Part shown: one piece after another, positions 17,707 to 25,916 of the stretch
Layout of the letters: each line of letters opens with the position of its first letter
Position numbering within the stretch: position 1 is the first letter of the stretch
DNA from: JBCCDY01 sp039030555
GTDB taxonomy: Bacteria; Bacteroidota; Bacteroidia; Cytophagales; Cyclobacteriaceae
DNA length: 64,000 nt
Reading direction: 5' to 3'
Assembly (NCBI GenBank): GCA_039030555.1
Contig: JBCCDY010000010.1
Coordinates: forward strand, 62,001-126,000
Program-made: the position numbers and the translations under genes
The notes under the pieces: generated by a model
The model's input: the letters and a program-made list of their open reading frames with translations, nothing else
Database searches by the model: none
Told to the model about the DNA's origin: nothing

Positions 17707-18366
17707 ATGAAAAAACACTCATTTTTGATAGTAGCTTTAATAACAACTTTTCAGGTTTACTCGCAATGCGATAAATGTGAGCTTGAAGGCGAGTTTGATT
17801 TTTGCTATTCCAATGAAAAGTTCCCTAACCATTGTGCGGCTTTTAAAGACCAATCGGGCGTCGCTGTTTTTACATTGGGTAAGAAGTCTAAAGATCTTAA
17901 TTTTGATCTGGTCAAGCGAGATAGCTCACTTTTACGGTTAGCTGGGAATAAAAAATTGAAAATTTCAGCGGTGAATATACTATTCCTCGAAAAAGCGTTG
18001 GAAGATTGGGCCAGGGAAGAAAAGAAGATTGGATACAAGCTAACAGAATCCGGGCTAGGTATAAAAGTCCTAAAAGAAGGTGATGGCTCTCTGCCGGAAG
18101 AAGGTAAAACAGTAAAAGTTCATTATACAGGTTGGCTTGAAGATGGTACTAAATTCGACAGCTCATTGGATCGTGGACAGCCTTTTACATTTCCTTTAGG
18201 AAAAGGGCGTGTGATCAAAGGCTGGGATGAAGGGGTCTCTAAAATGAAGGTAGGCACGAAAGCGTACTTGAAAATTCCACCTAAGCTCGGTTATGGTAGT
18301 AGAGGGGCAGGTCGTTCTATCCCTCCAAACTCAACCTTGATATTTGAGATTGAAGTGTTAGAGTAG
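17707..18366 (+). CDS. Exported FKBP-type peptidyl-prolyl cis-trans isomerase
   Basis: 219 residues. Signal peptide to about residue 19 (cleavage after VYSQ), then a Cys-rich N-terminal domain with CDKC and two later cysteines (CYSNEKFPNHC). The FKBP domain takes up the last 110 residues: VKVHYTGWLEDGTKFDSS, then VIKGWDEG, then PPKLGYGSRGAG and PPNSTLIFEIEVL. It would catalyse proline isomerisation in exported proteins. The Cys-containing N-domain is unlike the usual dimerising FkpA domain and might be redox-active or metal-binding. It stands between two small toxin-antitoxin-like pairs. Confidence 0.9.
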   Translation: MKKHSFLIVALITTFQVYSQCDKCELEGEFDFCYSNEKFPNHCAAFKDQSGVAVFTLGKKSKDLNFDLVKRDSSLLRLAGNKKLKISAVNILFLEKALEDWAREEKKIGYKLTESGLGIKVLKEGDGSLPEEGKTVKVHYTGWLEDGTKFDSSLDRGQPFTFPLGKGRVIKGWDEGVSKMKVGTKAYLKIPPKLGYGSRGAGRSIPPNSTLIFEIEVLE

Positions 18367-18388
18367 GTTAGAATCAAATTTTCTTAAA

Positions 18389-18595
18389 ATGGAGATTACA
18401 GATAAAACAAGAACTATTTCTTTCCTTAATAACTCCGATGAGGATCTTTTAGATGAAGAAGTTGAGCTCGCGGTAAACTCAAGCATTGAAGAAAATTTTG
18501 TAAGGTATTGTTCCGTACTCTCGGCACAACTTGCTATGCAGAATATTGATTTAAAAAAGCATCCTGTCGAAAGGATCATTTACTTCATTGAATGA
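18389..18595 (+). CDS. Small acidic protein paired with a nucleotidyltransferase
   Basis: 68 residues, helical and acidic (EDLLDEEVELAVN) with a hydrophobic middle. I do not recognise a family. The stop overlaps the start of the nucleotidyltransferase in an ATGA arrangement at 18592-18595, so the two are translationally coupled. In minimal-nucleotidyltransferase and AbiEii-type systems a small partner precedes or follows the transferase and acts as the antitoxin or its substrate. That role is inferred from context only. Confidence 0.55.
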   Translation: MEITDKTRTISFLNNSDEDLLDEEVELAVNSSIEENFVRYCSVLSAQLAMQNIDLKKHPVERIIYFIE

Positions 18596-19092
18596 GTAGC
18601 ACTGCAAACAACAGATTTCCAGAACATTTCCGAACATTTATACAATGTTTAAATAAACATAAGGTTGAGTATCTTATAATCGGGGGCTATGCTATGGGTG
18701 CGTACGGGCACCATAGAGGAACAGGTGATTTGGACATTTTTGTGAGCATATCAGATATTAATGCTGAACGGCTCGTTAAAGCTAGTATAGAATATGGCAT
18801 TCCTTCCGATTCTGTAAAAAAAGATATGTTCATTGTTCCAAAGATGATTGGCATAGGTAATCCTCCGCTAAGAATAGAGATTCTAAAACATCTAGACAAT
18901 ATTGATTTTAAATATGCCTTTCAAAGAATGGAAAAGAGAGAAGTTGAGGGACTTCAGATTAATTTGATCAGCTTGGATGATTTGATTTTATTGAAGAGAT
19001 CGGCAAAAAAAGACAGATCAGCGGCAAGAGATGCTGAAGACCTTTCATTCCTTGAAAAATTGAAAATCAGGCTCCAGAAAGGAAAATCGTAA
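18592..19092 (+). CDS. Nucleotidyltransferase-fold protein (AbiEii/MNT-like)
   Basis: 166 residues. GGYAMGAYGHHRGTGDLDIFV contains the nucleotidyltransferase-fold motif: a Gly-Gly loop, then Arg-Gly-Thr-x-Asp-Leu-Asp with two metal-binding aspartates. A third acidic residue would be in LRIEIL at about residue 85. The C-terminal region LKRSAKKDRSAARDAEDL is like the tail of DUF6036/AbiEii proteins, which transfer nucleotides to RNA or proteins. Coupled to the small upstream protein by a 4-base overlap. Target unknown; toxin, defence component or housekeeping enzyme are all possible. Confidence 0.75.
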   Translation: MSSTANNRFPEHFRTFIQCLNKHKVEYLIIGGYAMGAYGHHRGTGDLDIFVSISDINAERLVKASIEYGIPSDSVKKDMFIVPKMIGIGNPPLRIEILKHLDNIDFKYAFQRMEKREVEGLQINLISLDDLILLKRSAKKDRSAARDAEDLSFLEKLKIRLQKGKS

Positions 19093-19161
19093 TCATAAGT
19101 ACAAGAATTACTTTTCTTCGGGTTAAAATTCAATAACTTAAAATTCCTAATCATTGCATAT

Positions 19162-21939
19162 ATGCCTTCCGAAAAGAAAACCCTTTTTTTACTAGATGCC
19201 TACGCCCTGATCTACAGGGCTCACTTTGCTTTTACCAAAAATCCAAGGATCAATTCTAAAGGAATAAACACAGGTGTGCCTCTTGGCTTTACCAATTCCC
19301 TTTTAGAGATTATTCAGAAGAAAAAACCAACGCATATCGGAGTAGCTTTTGATACAGCCAAGCCCACCTTTCGATCGGACATGTATACTGAATATAAAGC
19401 CAATCGGCAAGAAACACCAGAAGATATCGTGGTAGGAGCTCCATTGGTTCAGGATATTGTAAAGGGCTTTAACATTCCTATACTGGAACTGGATGGATAC
19501 GAAGCGGACGATATTATCGGAACACTTGCTGGAAAAGCGGCCAAATTAGGATTTGAAGTGTATATGATGACTCCTGACAAGGACTACGGTCAGTGTGTGG
19601 AAGAAAATGTATACCTCTACAAACCATCTTTTGCTGGTAATTCTGTAGAGGTTTTGGGAGTTTCGGAAGTATTAAAAAAATGGGATGTGGAAAGGGTAAA
19701 TCAGGTTATTGATATGCTTGGCCTTCAGGGAGATTCCGTTGATAATATTCCAGGTGTACCAGGGGTTGGGCCTAAAACGGCATCAAAATTATTAAGGGAA
19801 TTTGGCTCGGTCGAAGAGCTTTTAAAGAACACAGACCAGCTCAAGGGTAAACTGAAAGAGAACCTAGAAACTTACTCTGAACAGGCCCTACTTTCCAAAG
19901 AGTTAGCAAAGATAAAAACGGATGTACCGATTGCTTTTGAAGAAAAAGAACTTGAATTCACAGGTTGGGATGAGCCTAAACTAAAAGGAATATTTGAAGA
20001 ACTCGAATTCAGAACAATAGCGAAACGACTTTTTGGGGAACCCGAAAGTGGTCAACAGATGTCGATGTTTTCGAATGTAGAAGTTGAGGAAAACAACAAC
20101 GAACTTGAGATTACTCAAAAGCATAAAAAAACGCTTTACACAACTCTTCACAATTACCATTTAATTGACGACGATAAAATGATTGATCGATTGATTGGTC
20201 ATCTGGAACTTCAGGATGAATTCTGCTTTGATACCGAAACTACGGGCGTCGATGCCATTGAAGCAGAGATTGTTGGAATTTCATTTTCCTATTATAAAAA
20301 AGAAGCCTACTACGTTCCAGTCTCTAGCGATAAGGAAGAAGCTACGAAACGTTTAAATCGTTTCAAGGGGGTTTTGGAAAATGATAAAATCATGAAGATT
20401 GGCCAGAACATTAAATATGATGTTCTGGTGCTTAAAAAGTATGGAATCCAAGTATCTGGACCCTTGTATGATACCATGATAGCCCATTATCTGATCGAGC
20501 CTGAAGGCAAGCACAATATGGACGTGCTGGCCGAAAACTACCTGAATTATATACCTGTTTCTATTGAAACCCTTATTGGAAAGAAAGGTAAAAATCAAGG
20601 AAATATGCGCAACCTCAAACCGGAAGAGGTGGTCGATTATGCTTCTGAAGACGCCGATATTACACTTCAACTAAAGCATAAGATTGAACCTTTAATTCAG
20701 GAAAATAAGTTTGAGGATCTTCTAAAAAAAGTTGAATTGCCTTTAGTGAGTGTTTTGGCCGATATGGAATTCGAAGGCGTTCGTATCGATGAGCAAGCAC
20801 TTTCTCAGATGTCAGGAGAACTTCAGGAAGAAAGTATAAAAGCCCAAGATGAAATTTATGAAATAGCAGGAACCGAATTCAATATTGCGTCTCCTAAACA
20901 ACTTGGAGAAATCCTTTTCGATAAACTAAAGCTGGTTGAAAAGCCAAAGAAGACTAAGTCGGGTCAATATGCCACAGGAGAAGAAATCCTGTCGAAGCTG
21001 GCCAACGAACATGAAATTGCAAGCAAGATTTTAGAGTTCAGAGAATATCAAAAGCTAAAATCAACCTATGTGGATGCCTTACCAAACATGGTCAGCTCTC
21101 GGGATGGAAGAATACATACAGATTATCGGCAAACCATTGCTGCGACAGGAAGATTGAGCTCTATAAATCCAAACCTTCAAAATATTCCAATAAGAACAGA
21201 GAAGGGAAGGTTGATACGAAAAGCTTTCGTTCCAAGGGATAAAGATTTCACTTTAATGTCTGCTGATTATTCTCAAATTGAGTTGAGGATAATGGCTTCT
21301 TTCTCAGAAGATGAACAAATGATCTCAGCCTTTAGAGAAGGGCGCGATATTCATACGACAACAGCAGCGAAAGTATTTAAAGTAGACGCTGAAAGTGTTG
21401 ATCCGGGAATGAGAAGAAAGGCCAAAGAGGTGAATTTCGGCATTATTTATGGCATTTCAGCATACGGATTATCTCAAAATCTCAATATTCCCAGGGCAGA
21501 AGCTTCAGAAATTATAGAAGCGTATTTCAAAGAATTTCCTGCGGTGAAGAAATATATGGACGATACCATTAATACTGCGAAGGAAAAAGAGTACGCGGAG
21601 ACCATTCTAGGAAGAAAAAGATATTTAAGAGATATCAACTCTAAAAATTACACAACAAGAGGTTTTGCAGAACGAAATGCTATTAACGCACCGATTCAGG
21701 GAAGCGCAGCCGATATGATCAAGGTAGCAATGATCCAAATTCATGATTGGATGAAAAAAGAAAAGCTGGAATCAAAAATGATCATGCAAGTTCATGATGA
21801 GTTGGTTTTTGATGTAAAAAAAGGAGAAGAGTCTGTTCTAGAAGAAAAAGTTAAGGACTTAATGAAGTCTGCTATTGAGCTTAAAGTACCTATGGAAGTA
21901 GAAATCGGCTTCGGAGAAAACTGGCTTCAGGCACATTAA
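19162..21939 (+). CDS. polA: DNA polymerase I
   Basis: 925 residues, full-length. The 5'-3' exonuclease domain (about 1-300) shows LLDAYALIYRAH and PDKDYGQ. The 3'-5' proofreading domain is intact: Exo I FDTETTG (Asp357, Glu359), Exo II NIKYD and Exo III YASEDAD (Tyr493, Asp497). The polymerase domain has motif A SADYSQIELR (Asp702) and motif C QVHDELVF (Asp879). It fills gaps and removes RNA primers during replication and repair. It begins with ATG at 19162, 69 bases after the nucleotidyltransferase-like gene. Confidence 0.98.
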   Translation: MPSEKKTLFLLDAYALIYRAHFAFTKNPRINSKGINTGVPLGFTNSLLEIIQKKKPTHIGVAFDTAKPTFRSDMYTEYKANRQETPEDIVVGAPLVQDIVKGFNIPILELDGYEADDIIGTLAGKAAKLGFEVYMMTPDKDYGQCVEENVYLYKPSFAGNSVEVLGVSEVLKKWDVERVNQVIDMLGLQGDSVDNIPGVPGVGPKTASKLLREFGSVEELLKNTDQLKGKLKENLETYSEQALLSKELAKIKTDVPIAFEEKELEFTGWDEPKLKGIFEELEFRTIAKRLFGEPESGQQMSMFSNVEVEENNNELEITQKHKKTLYTTLHNYHLIDDDKMIDRLIGHLELQDEFCFDTETTGVDAIEAEIVGISFSYYKKEAYYVPVSSDKEEATKRLNRFKGVLENDKIMKIGQNIKYDVLVLKKYGIQVSGPLYDTMIAHYLIEPEGKHNMDVLAENYLNYIPVSIETLIGKKGKNQGNMRNLKPEEVVDYASEDADITLQLKHKIEPLIQENKFEDLLKKVELPLVSVLADMEFEGVRIDEQALSQMSGELQEESIKAQDEIYEIAGTEFNIASPKQLGEILFDKLKLVEKPKKTKSGQYATGEEILSKLANEHEIASKILEFREYQKLKSTYVDALPNMVSSRDGRIHTDYRQTIAATGRLSSINPNLQNIPIRTEKGRLIRKAFVPRDKDFTLMSADYSQIELRIMASFSEDEQMISAFREGRDIHTTTAAKVFKVDAESVDPGMRRKAKEVNFGIIYGISAYGLSQNLNIPRAEASEIIEAYFKEFPAVKKYMDDTINTAKEKEYAETILGRKRYLRDINSKNYTTRGFAERNAINAPIQGSAADMIKVAMIQIHDWMKKEKLESKMIMQVHDELVFDVKKGEESVLEEKVKDLMKSAIELKVPMEVEIGFGENWLQAH

Positions 21940-21997
21940 AGATCTTGCTGAACACAAAGTGCAAAAAGGACTCATAGAAAATGGCTAAATTCATTGT

Positions 21998-23845
21998 ATG
22001 AGAATAGCTGGTCTAATATTATTTTTTGGTGTGTTTGGCCTAGCTCTTTCATCACAAGCCCAGACTCATAAATCCCTTTTCAAGAAGGGAAAAGCTGCAT
22101 ACGAAGCCAATAAACTTGAAGAGGCTCTAAATTATTTCGATCAAGCCGTCGAAAAAAATAAAACCAACACGCCAATTTCATTACAGAGCAAGGTAAAGTA
22201 CTGTAATTGGCGCGGGGCTACCCATGTTCAGTTAGGAAACAACCAAAAAGCGGTAAGCGATCTTACTTACGCCATTCGGAATAGAAAAGTGCTAGAGGAT
22301 GATCTTTGGGTTCCTCACAAAACCTTTTCGGATTACTATTGGAGAGGTAGAGCCCAGTTAGCACGTGGAAATGCTTCAATCTCTTTAGAAGATTTTGATC
22401 AGGCTCTTAAAATAAATCCAAACAATGGAGATGCTCACTACAACCAAGGAAGGGCATTTATGGCTTTGAAAGAATACGACAAAGCCATTAAAAGCTTTGA
22501 TAAGGCGCTATTAAATGGTTTTGAGCGACATGATGTCTACCGTACTAAAGGCGTATGCCATTATCGCCTCCAAAACTATCAGATGGCTTTCCAAAGCTAT
22601 AAAAAAGCCTACGAAATGGATAACAGTGATTTGAGCAGTTTATCTGGGCAGGCTTTATCCAACGCGCGTCTAGGCAGGTATGCGGAAAGTGTAAGTCTCA
22701 TAGACCGGGCCATTGAAAAAAGTAATGGAAAAGATGCTTATATCTTTTTTCAAAAAGCAAGAATCGAGGCCTTTTTCGGGAATGAAGAGAATATTTTGCA
22801 AAACCTTGAGCAGTCCTTCGACCTTGGTTTTGACAACTGGCAAGCGTTCAGTACTTATTTATCTGAATTTGGTGCTTTTGCAGAAGACCCTCGGTTTATC
22901 CAGTTGCTAATAGACAATCAGGCTCAAATAGGTCTGATGGGATTTGATACGATTATTGCAAAGATAAATAAGCAGCGAAATGAGAATTTATCTTATAATG
23001 ACCTAAAGGCAAACCCTTCTACAAGTATCATAGAACCTGGAGCCGAAAAAACTGTTCGGCCGATGCCAAAGTCTGATGTGGATATTGACATTCCTGTTAC
23101 CCCTAATAAAAATGAAAACCACTTTGCAGTCGTAATCGGGAACGAAAATTATAATAATGAAATACCGGTTAAATATGCGATAAACGATGCAAGAAGCTTT
23201 AAGGCTTATCTGAAGAAAACACTGGGTATTCCGGAGTCAAACATTCATTACGTGGAAGATGCCACATACGGTCAATTGCTGGATGAGATCGACTGGATTA
23301 CTAAAATCATCAATGCTTTTCAGGAAGAAGCAAGGGTATTTTTCTATTATGCCGGGCATGGCGTTCCAAATGATGAAACAAGGGACGCTTTTTTACTACC
23401 TACCGATGGGAATTCTATCCGAACAAATACGGCGGTTAGCCTTAAATCACTTTTCACTAATTTATCCGAAGGAAATGCTTCGTCTGTGACCGTTTTCCTA
23501 GATGCCTGTTTTAGTGGAGGTTCAAGAGAAGGAGCACTTACCGAAGGAAGAGGAGTGAGAATTAAACCTAAGGAAGAGACTCTGGAAGGAAAACTGGTGG
23601 TATTTAGCGCAGCATCGGGTGATCAAACAGCCTACCCATATTCAGATGAAGGTCATGGTTTGTTCACTTATTTTGTTTTGAAAAAACTTCAGGAGTCTAA
23701 CGGAGATGCGAGTTATGGAGAGCTTGCAGATTACGTTAGATCTAAAGTGAATCAACGCGCGGTGATACTAAATGGGAAAAACCAAAACCCACAAGTCAAT
23801 GTCTCTCCTAAATTTTCAAATTGGGAAGAGCTTGAATTTCAATAA
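21998..23845 (+). CDS. Secreted TPR protein with a caspase-like (C14) peptidase domain
   Basis: 615 residues. Signal peptide (cleavage near SSQAQ). Tetratricopeptide repeats fill about residues 20-280, including GDAHYNQGRAFMALKEYDKAIKS. A linker leads to a caspase/metacaspase-type domain starting at FAVVIGNENY (about 376). The catalytic pair is visible: His454 in YAGHG and Cys504 in DACFSGG. Caspase-like proteins cut after Arg, Lys or Asp and appear in bacterial signalling and cell-death systems. It lies 24 bases upstream of the dehydratase gene on the same strand, but that partner suggests no special function. Substrate unknown. Confidence 0.88.
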   Translation: MRIAGLILFFGVFGLALSSQAQTHKSLFKKGKAAYEANKLEEALNYFDQAVEKNKTNTPISLQSKVKYCNWRGATHVQLGNNQKAVSDLTYAIRNRKVLEDDLWVPHKTFSDYYWRGRAQLARGNASISLEDFDQALKINPNNGDAHYNQGRAFMALKEYDKAIKSFDKALLNGFERHDVYRTKGVCHYRLQNYQMAFQSYKKAYEMDNSDLSSLSGQALSNARLGRYAESVSLIDRAIEKSNGKDAYIFFQKARIEAFFGNEENILQNLEQSFDLGFDNWQAFSTYLSEFGAFAEDPRFIQLLIDNQAQIGLMGFDTIIAKINKQRNENLSYNDLKANPSTSIIEPGAEKTVRPMPKSDVDIDIPVTPNKNENHFAVVIGNENYNNEIPVKYAINDARSFKAYLKKTLGIPESNIHYVEDATYGQLLDEIDWITKIINAFQEEARVFFYYAGHGVPNDETRDAFLLPTDGNSIRTNTAVSLKSLFTNLSEGNASSVTVFLDACFSGGSREGALTEGRGVRIKPKEETLEGKLVVFSAASGDQTAYPYSDEGHGLFTYFVLKKLQESNGDASYGELADYVRSKVNQRAVILNGKNQNPQVNVSPKFSNWEELEFQ

Positions 23846-23868
23846 TATCCATTTCAATCGATTGGTAA

Positions 23869-24816
23869 ATGAATAAGGTTCCGAAAAAAGAAGATATCAT
23901 CTCGGCTCACAATAGGATTCGGGATTATATTCATAACACACCAATTCTCACAAATAGCTCTATAGATTCTTTGACTGAAAGTACTATTCTTTTCAAATGT
24001 GAAAACTTCCAAAAGGTAGGGGCCTTTAAAGCACGCGGAGCTCATAATGCTGCGCTTTTACTGGGTGAAGATCAAGTTAAAAATGGTTTAGCTACCCACT
24101 CTTCAGGTAATCATGCTCAGGCGGTAGCGTTGGCAGCCAAGGCTCTGAGAACAAAAGCCTACATTGTAATGCCTTCCAATGCACCTAAAGTGAAAGTCGA
24201 AGCCGTTAAAAATTATGGTGCTGAAGTAACATTTTGTGAGCCAAACCTGAAAGCACGTGAAGACACTTTAGACTCTTTGGTTCAAGAACATAGTGCATAT
24301 TTTATACATCCTTACAATGATTACGATGTTATTGCCGGACAGGCAACTTGTGCGAAAGAGTTAATTGAAAGTCATACTAATCTAGATTATATCATTTGTC
24401 CTGTTGGAGGAGGAGGGCTGTTAAGTGGAAGCCTGCTTTCCGCTCAGTATTTTTCGCCAGAAATGAGCATAATTGCCGGTGAACCAGCTGGTGCAGATGA
24501 TGCTTACAGATCTATTAAATCAGGAAAACTTATTCCTTCTGAAAAACCTAACACCATAGCCGACGGACTTTTAACTTCTCTTGGAAGTAAAACATGGCCT
24601 ATCATAAAGCAATACGTTGATGACATTATCACCGTGACGGATGATGAAATCATATACGCTATGAGATTAATTTGGGAACGCATGAAAATAATAATCGAAC
24701 CTTCTTGCGCAGTTCCGCTAGCCGTAATTCTGAAGGAAAAAGAAAGATTTGTAGGCAAGAAAATTGGTGTTATTCTAACCGGAGGTAACGTCGATTTAGA
24801 GAGGCTTCCTTTTTAA
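23869..24816 (+). CDS. PLP-dependent threonine/serine dehydratase or serine racemase
   Basis: 315 residues, the length of catabolic threonine ammonia-lyase and serine racemase (no ACT domain). The PLP lysine is Lys54 in GAFKARGA, preceded by the substrate-loop FKCENFQ. SSGNHAQAVA, the phosphate loop PVGGGGLLSGS and a C-terminal ILTGGNVDL complete the fold-type II signature. It would deaminate L-threonine to 2-oxobutanoate or L-serine to pyruvate, or racemise serine; the sequence does not separate these. Convergent with the HupE-like gene 3 bases away. Confidence 0.88.
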   Translation: MNKVPKKEDIISAHNRIRDYIHNTPILTNSSIDSLTESTILFKCENFQKVGAFKARGAHNAALLLGEDQVKNGLATHSSGNHAQAVALAAKALRTKAYIVMPSNAPKVKVEAVKNYGAEVTFCEPNLKAREDTLDSLVQEHSAYFIHPYNDYDVIAGQATCAKELIESHTNLDYIICPVGGGGLLSGSLLSAQYFSPEMSIIAGEPAGADDAYRSIKSGKLIPSEKPNTIADGLLTSLGSKTWPIIKQYVDDIITVTDDEIIYAMRLIWERMKIIIEPSCAVPLAVILKEKERFVGKKIGVILTGGNVDLERLPF

Positions 24817-24819
24817 AAT

Positions 24820-25407
24820 TTAGAAAAGAAAACCACTATCTAATATCATAGTGAGAGCAATACCCGCAATTCCTGAAGATATAACTATTCTCCAATCCCT
24901 TTGCGTAACACCGAACAACCCAGTTGCTAAGCCTGCGATAATCATAAAAACAACTACAATAATGATCTGGCCTATTTCGATCCCAACATTAAAGCTCAAT
25001 AAAGGAACGACAACGTTTTGTCCCTTTCCTAAAATGCTTTTCAGGTAGTTTGAAAACCCTAAGCCATGGATAAGCCCGAAGAAAATGGCATAGTAATAGT
25101 TGAGGTTTGCTTTAGTTCTTCCGATGGAGGGCTTCTTGATTATGTTACTAAACGCAGTGATAAGAATGGTAACGGGAATTAGAAACTCAATGAGTGCACT
25201 ATTAACTTTCACGATGTCCAGGGTAGCAAGTGCAAGGGTAACGGAGTGGCCTATCGTAAATGCGGTTACCAGAATTAATAGCCTTTTCCAGTCGGATAAT
25301 GTGTAAATCGCGCATAAAGCAATGACAAAAAGAATATGGTCATAACCATTTACATCCAGAATATGGTCAAGACCTAAACCGAAATAAACTTTAAATTGCG
25401 AAAACAT
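24820..25407 (-). CDS. HupE/UreJ-family membrane protein
   Basis: 195 residues with about six transmembrane helices. Key motifs: GLDHILDVNGYDHILFV in the first part, TAFTIGHSVTLALA in the second, and FFGLIHGLGFSNYL, all matching HupE/UreJ_2 proteins, which have membrane histidines and are proposed nickel or other metal carriers. No hydrogenase or urease gene is near, so a nickel role is not supported by context. It is divergent from the DUF6702 gene with 26 bases between starts, a pairing common in Bacteroidota. Confidence 0.85.
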   Translation of the reverse strand: MFSQFKVYFGLGLDHILDVNGYDHILFVIALCAIYTLSDWKRLLILVTAFTIGHSVTLALATLDIVKVNSALIEFLIPVTILITAFSNIIKKPSIGRTKANLNYYYAIFFGLIHGLGFSNYLKSILGKGQNVVVPLLSFNVGIEIGQIIIVVVFMIIAGLATGLFGVTQRDWRIVISSGIAGIALTMILDSGFLF

Positions 25408-25433
25408 AATTCTTATTTAGAGCCGACAAAGAT

Positions 25434-25916
25434 ATGATTGTATTGATAAACGCATGGATTATGCTCACTTTTCTGCACCCATTTCACGTGAGTGTGGTAG
25501 AGGTAAGGCACAACCCTGAACAAAAATCCCTGCAGGTGACCACCAGAATATTTCTTGACGATTTTGAACAGACGCTAAGAAGCAGAAGTGGAGAAAGTGT
25601 AGATATAATGAAGGCTGGTTCAGAAGAAAAACTTGATCTGATGATAGAGCAGTACATTCTGGAAAATTTTGAGCTAACGGTTGATGGAAAAGAAAAAGGA
25701 GCAACATATTTAGGGCATGAGATAGAAGGTGATGTGCTCTGGTGCTATATTGAATATCCTAAAGTCAAGAAACTGGAAAGCATCCAGATCGTGAATGAAT
25801 TATTGACAGAGATATTCGATGATCAGGAAAACATCGTTCACCTTTACTATCAGGATGAGGTTAGAAGCCTTCGCTTAAAAGGCAGAAAATTATCAGGTGA
25901 AGTCGATTGGCTTTAG
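25434..25916 (+). CDS. DUF6702-family secreted or anchored protein
   Basis: 160 residues. An N-terminal hydrophobic segment is followed by LHPFHVSVVEVRHNP, the signature start of DUF6702, and TRIFLDDFEQTLR. The rest is mixed beta strands and helices (LTVDGKEKGATYLG). Function of the family is unknown; it often neighbours HupE/UreJ_2, as here. Start is the ATG at 25434. Its last bases overlap the 3' end of the convergent hemW gene by 4 bases. Confidence 0.75.
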   Translation: MIVLINAWIMLTFLHPFHVSVVEVRHNPEQKSLQVTTRIFLDDFEQTLRSRSGESVDIMKAGSEEKLDLMIEQYILENFELTVDGKEKGATYLGHEIEGDVLWCYIEYPKVKKLESIQIVNELLTEIFDDQENIVHLYYQDEVRSLRLKGRKLSGEVDWL

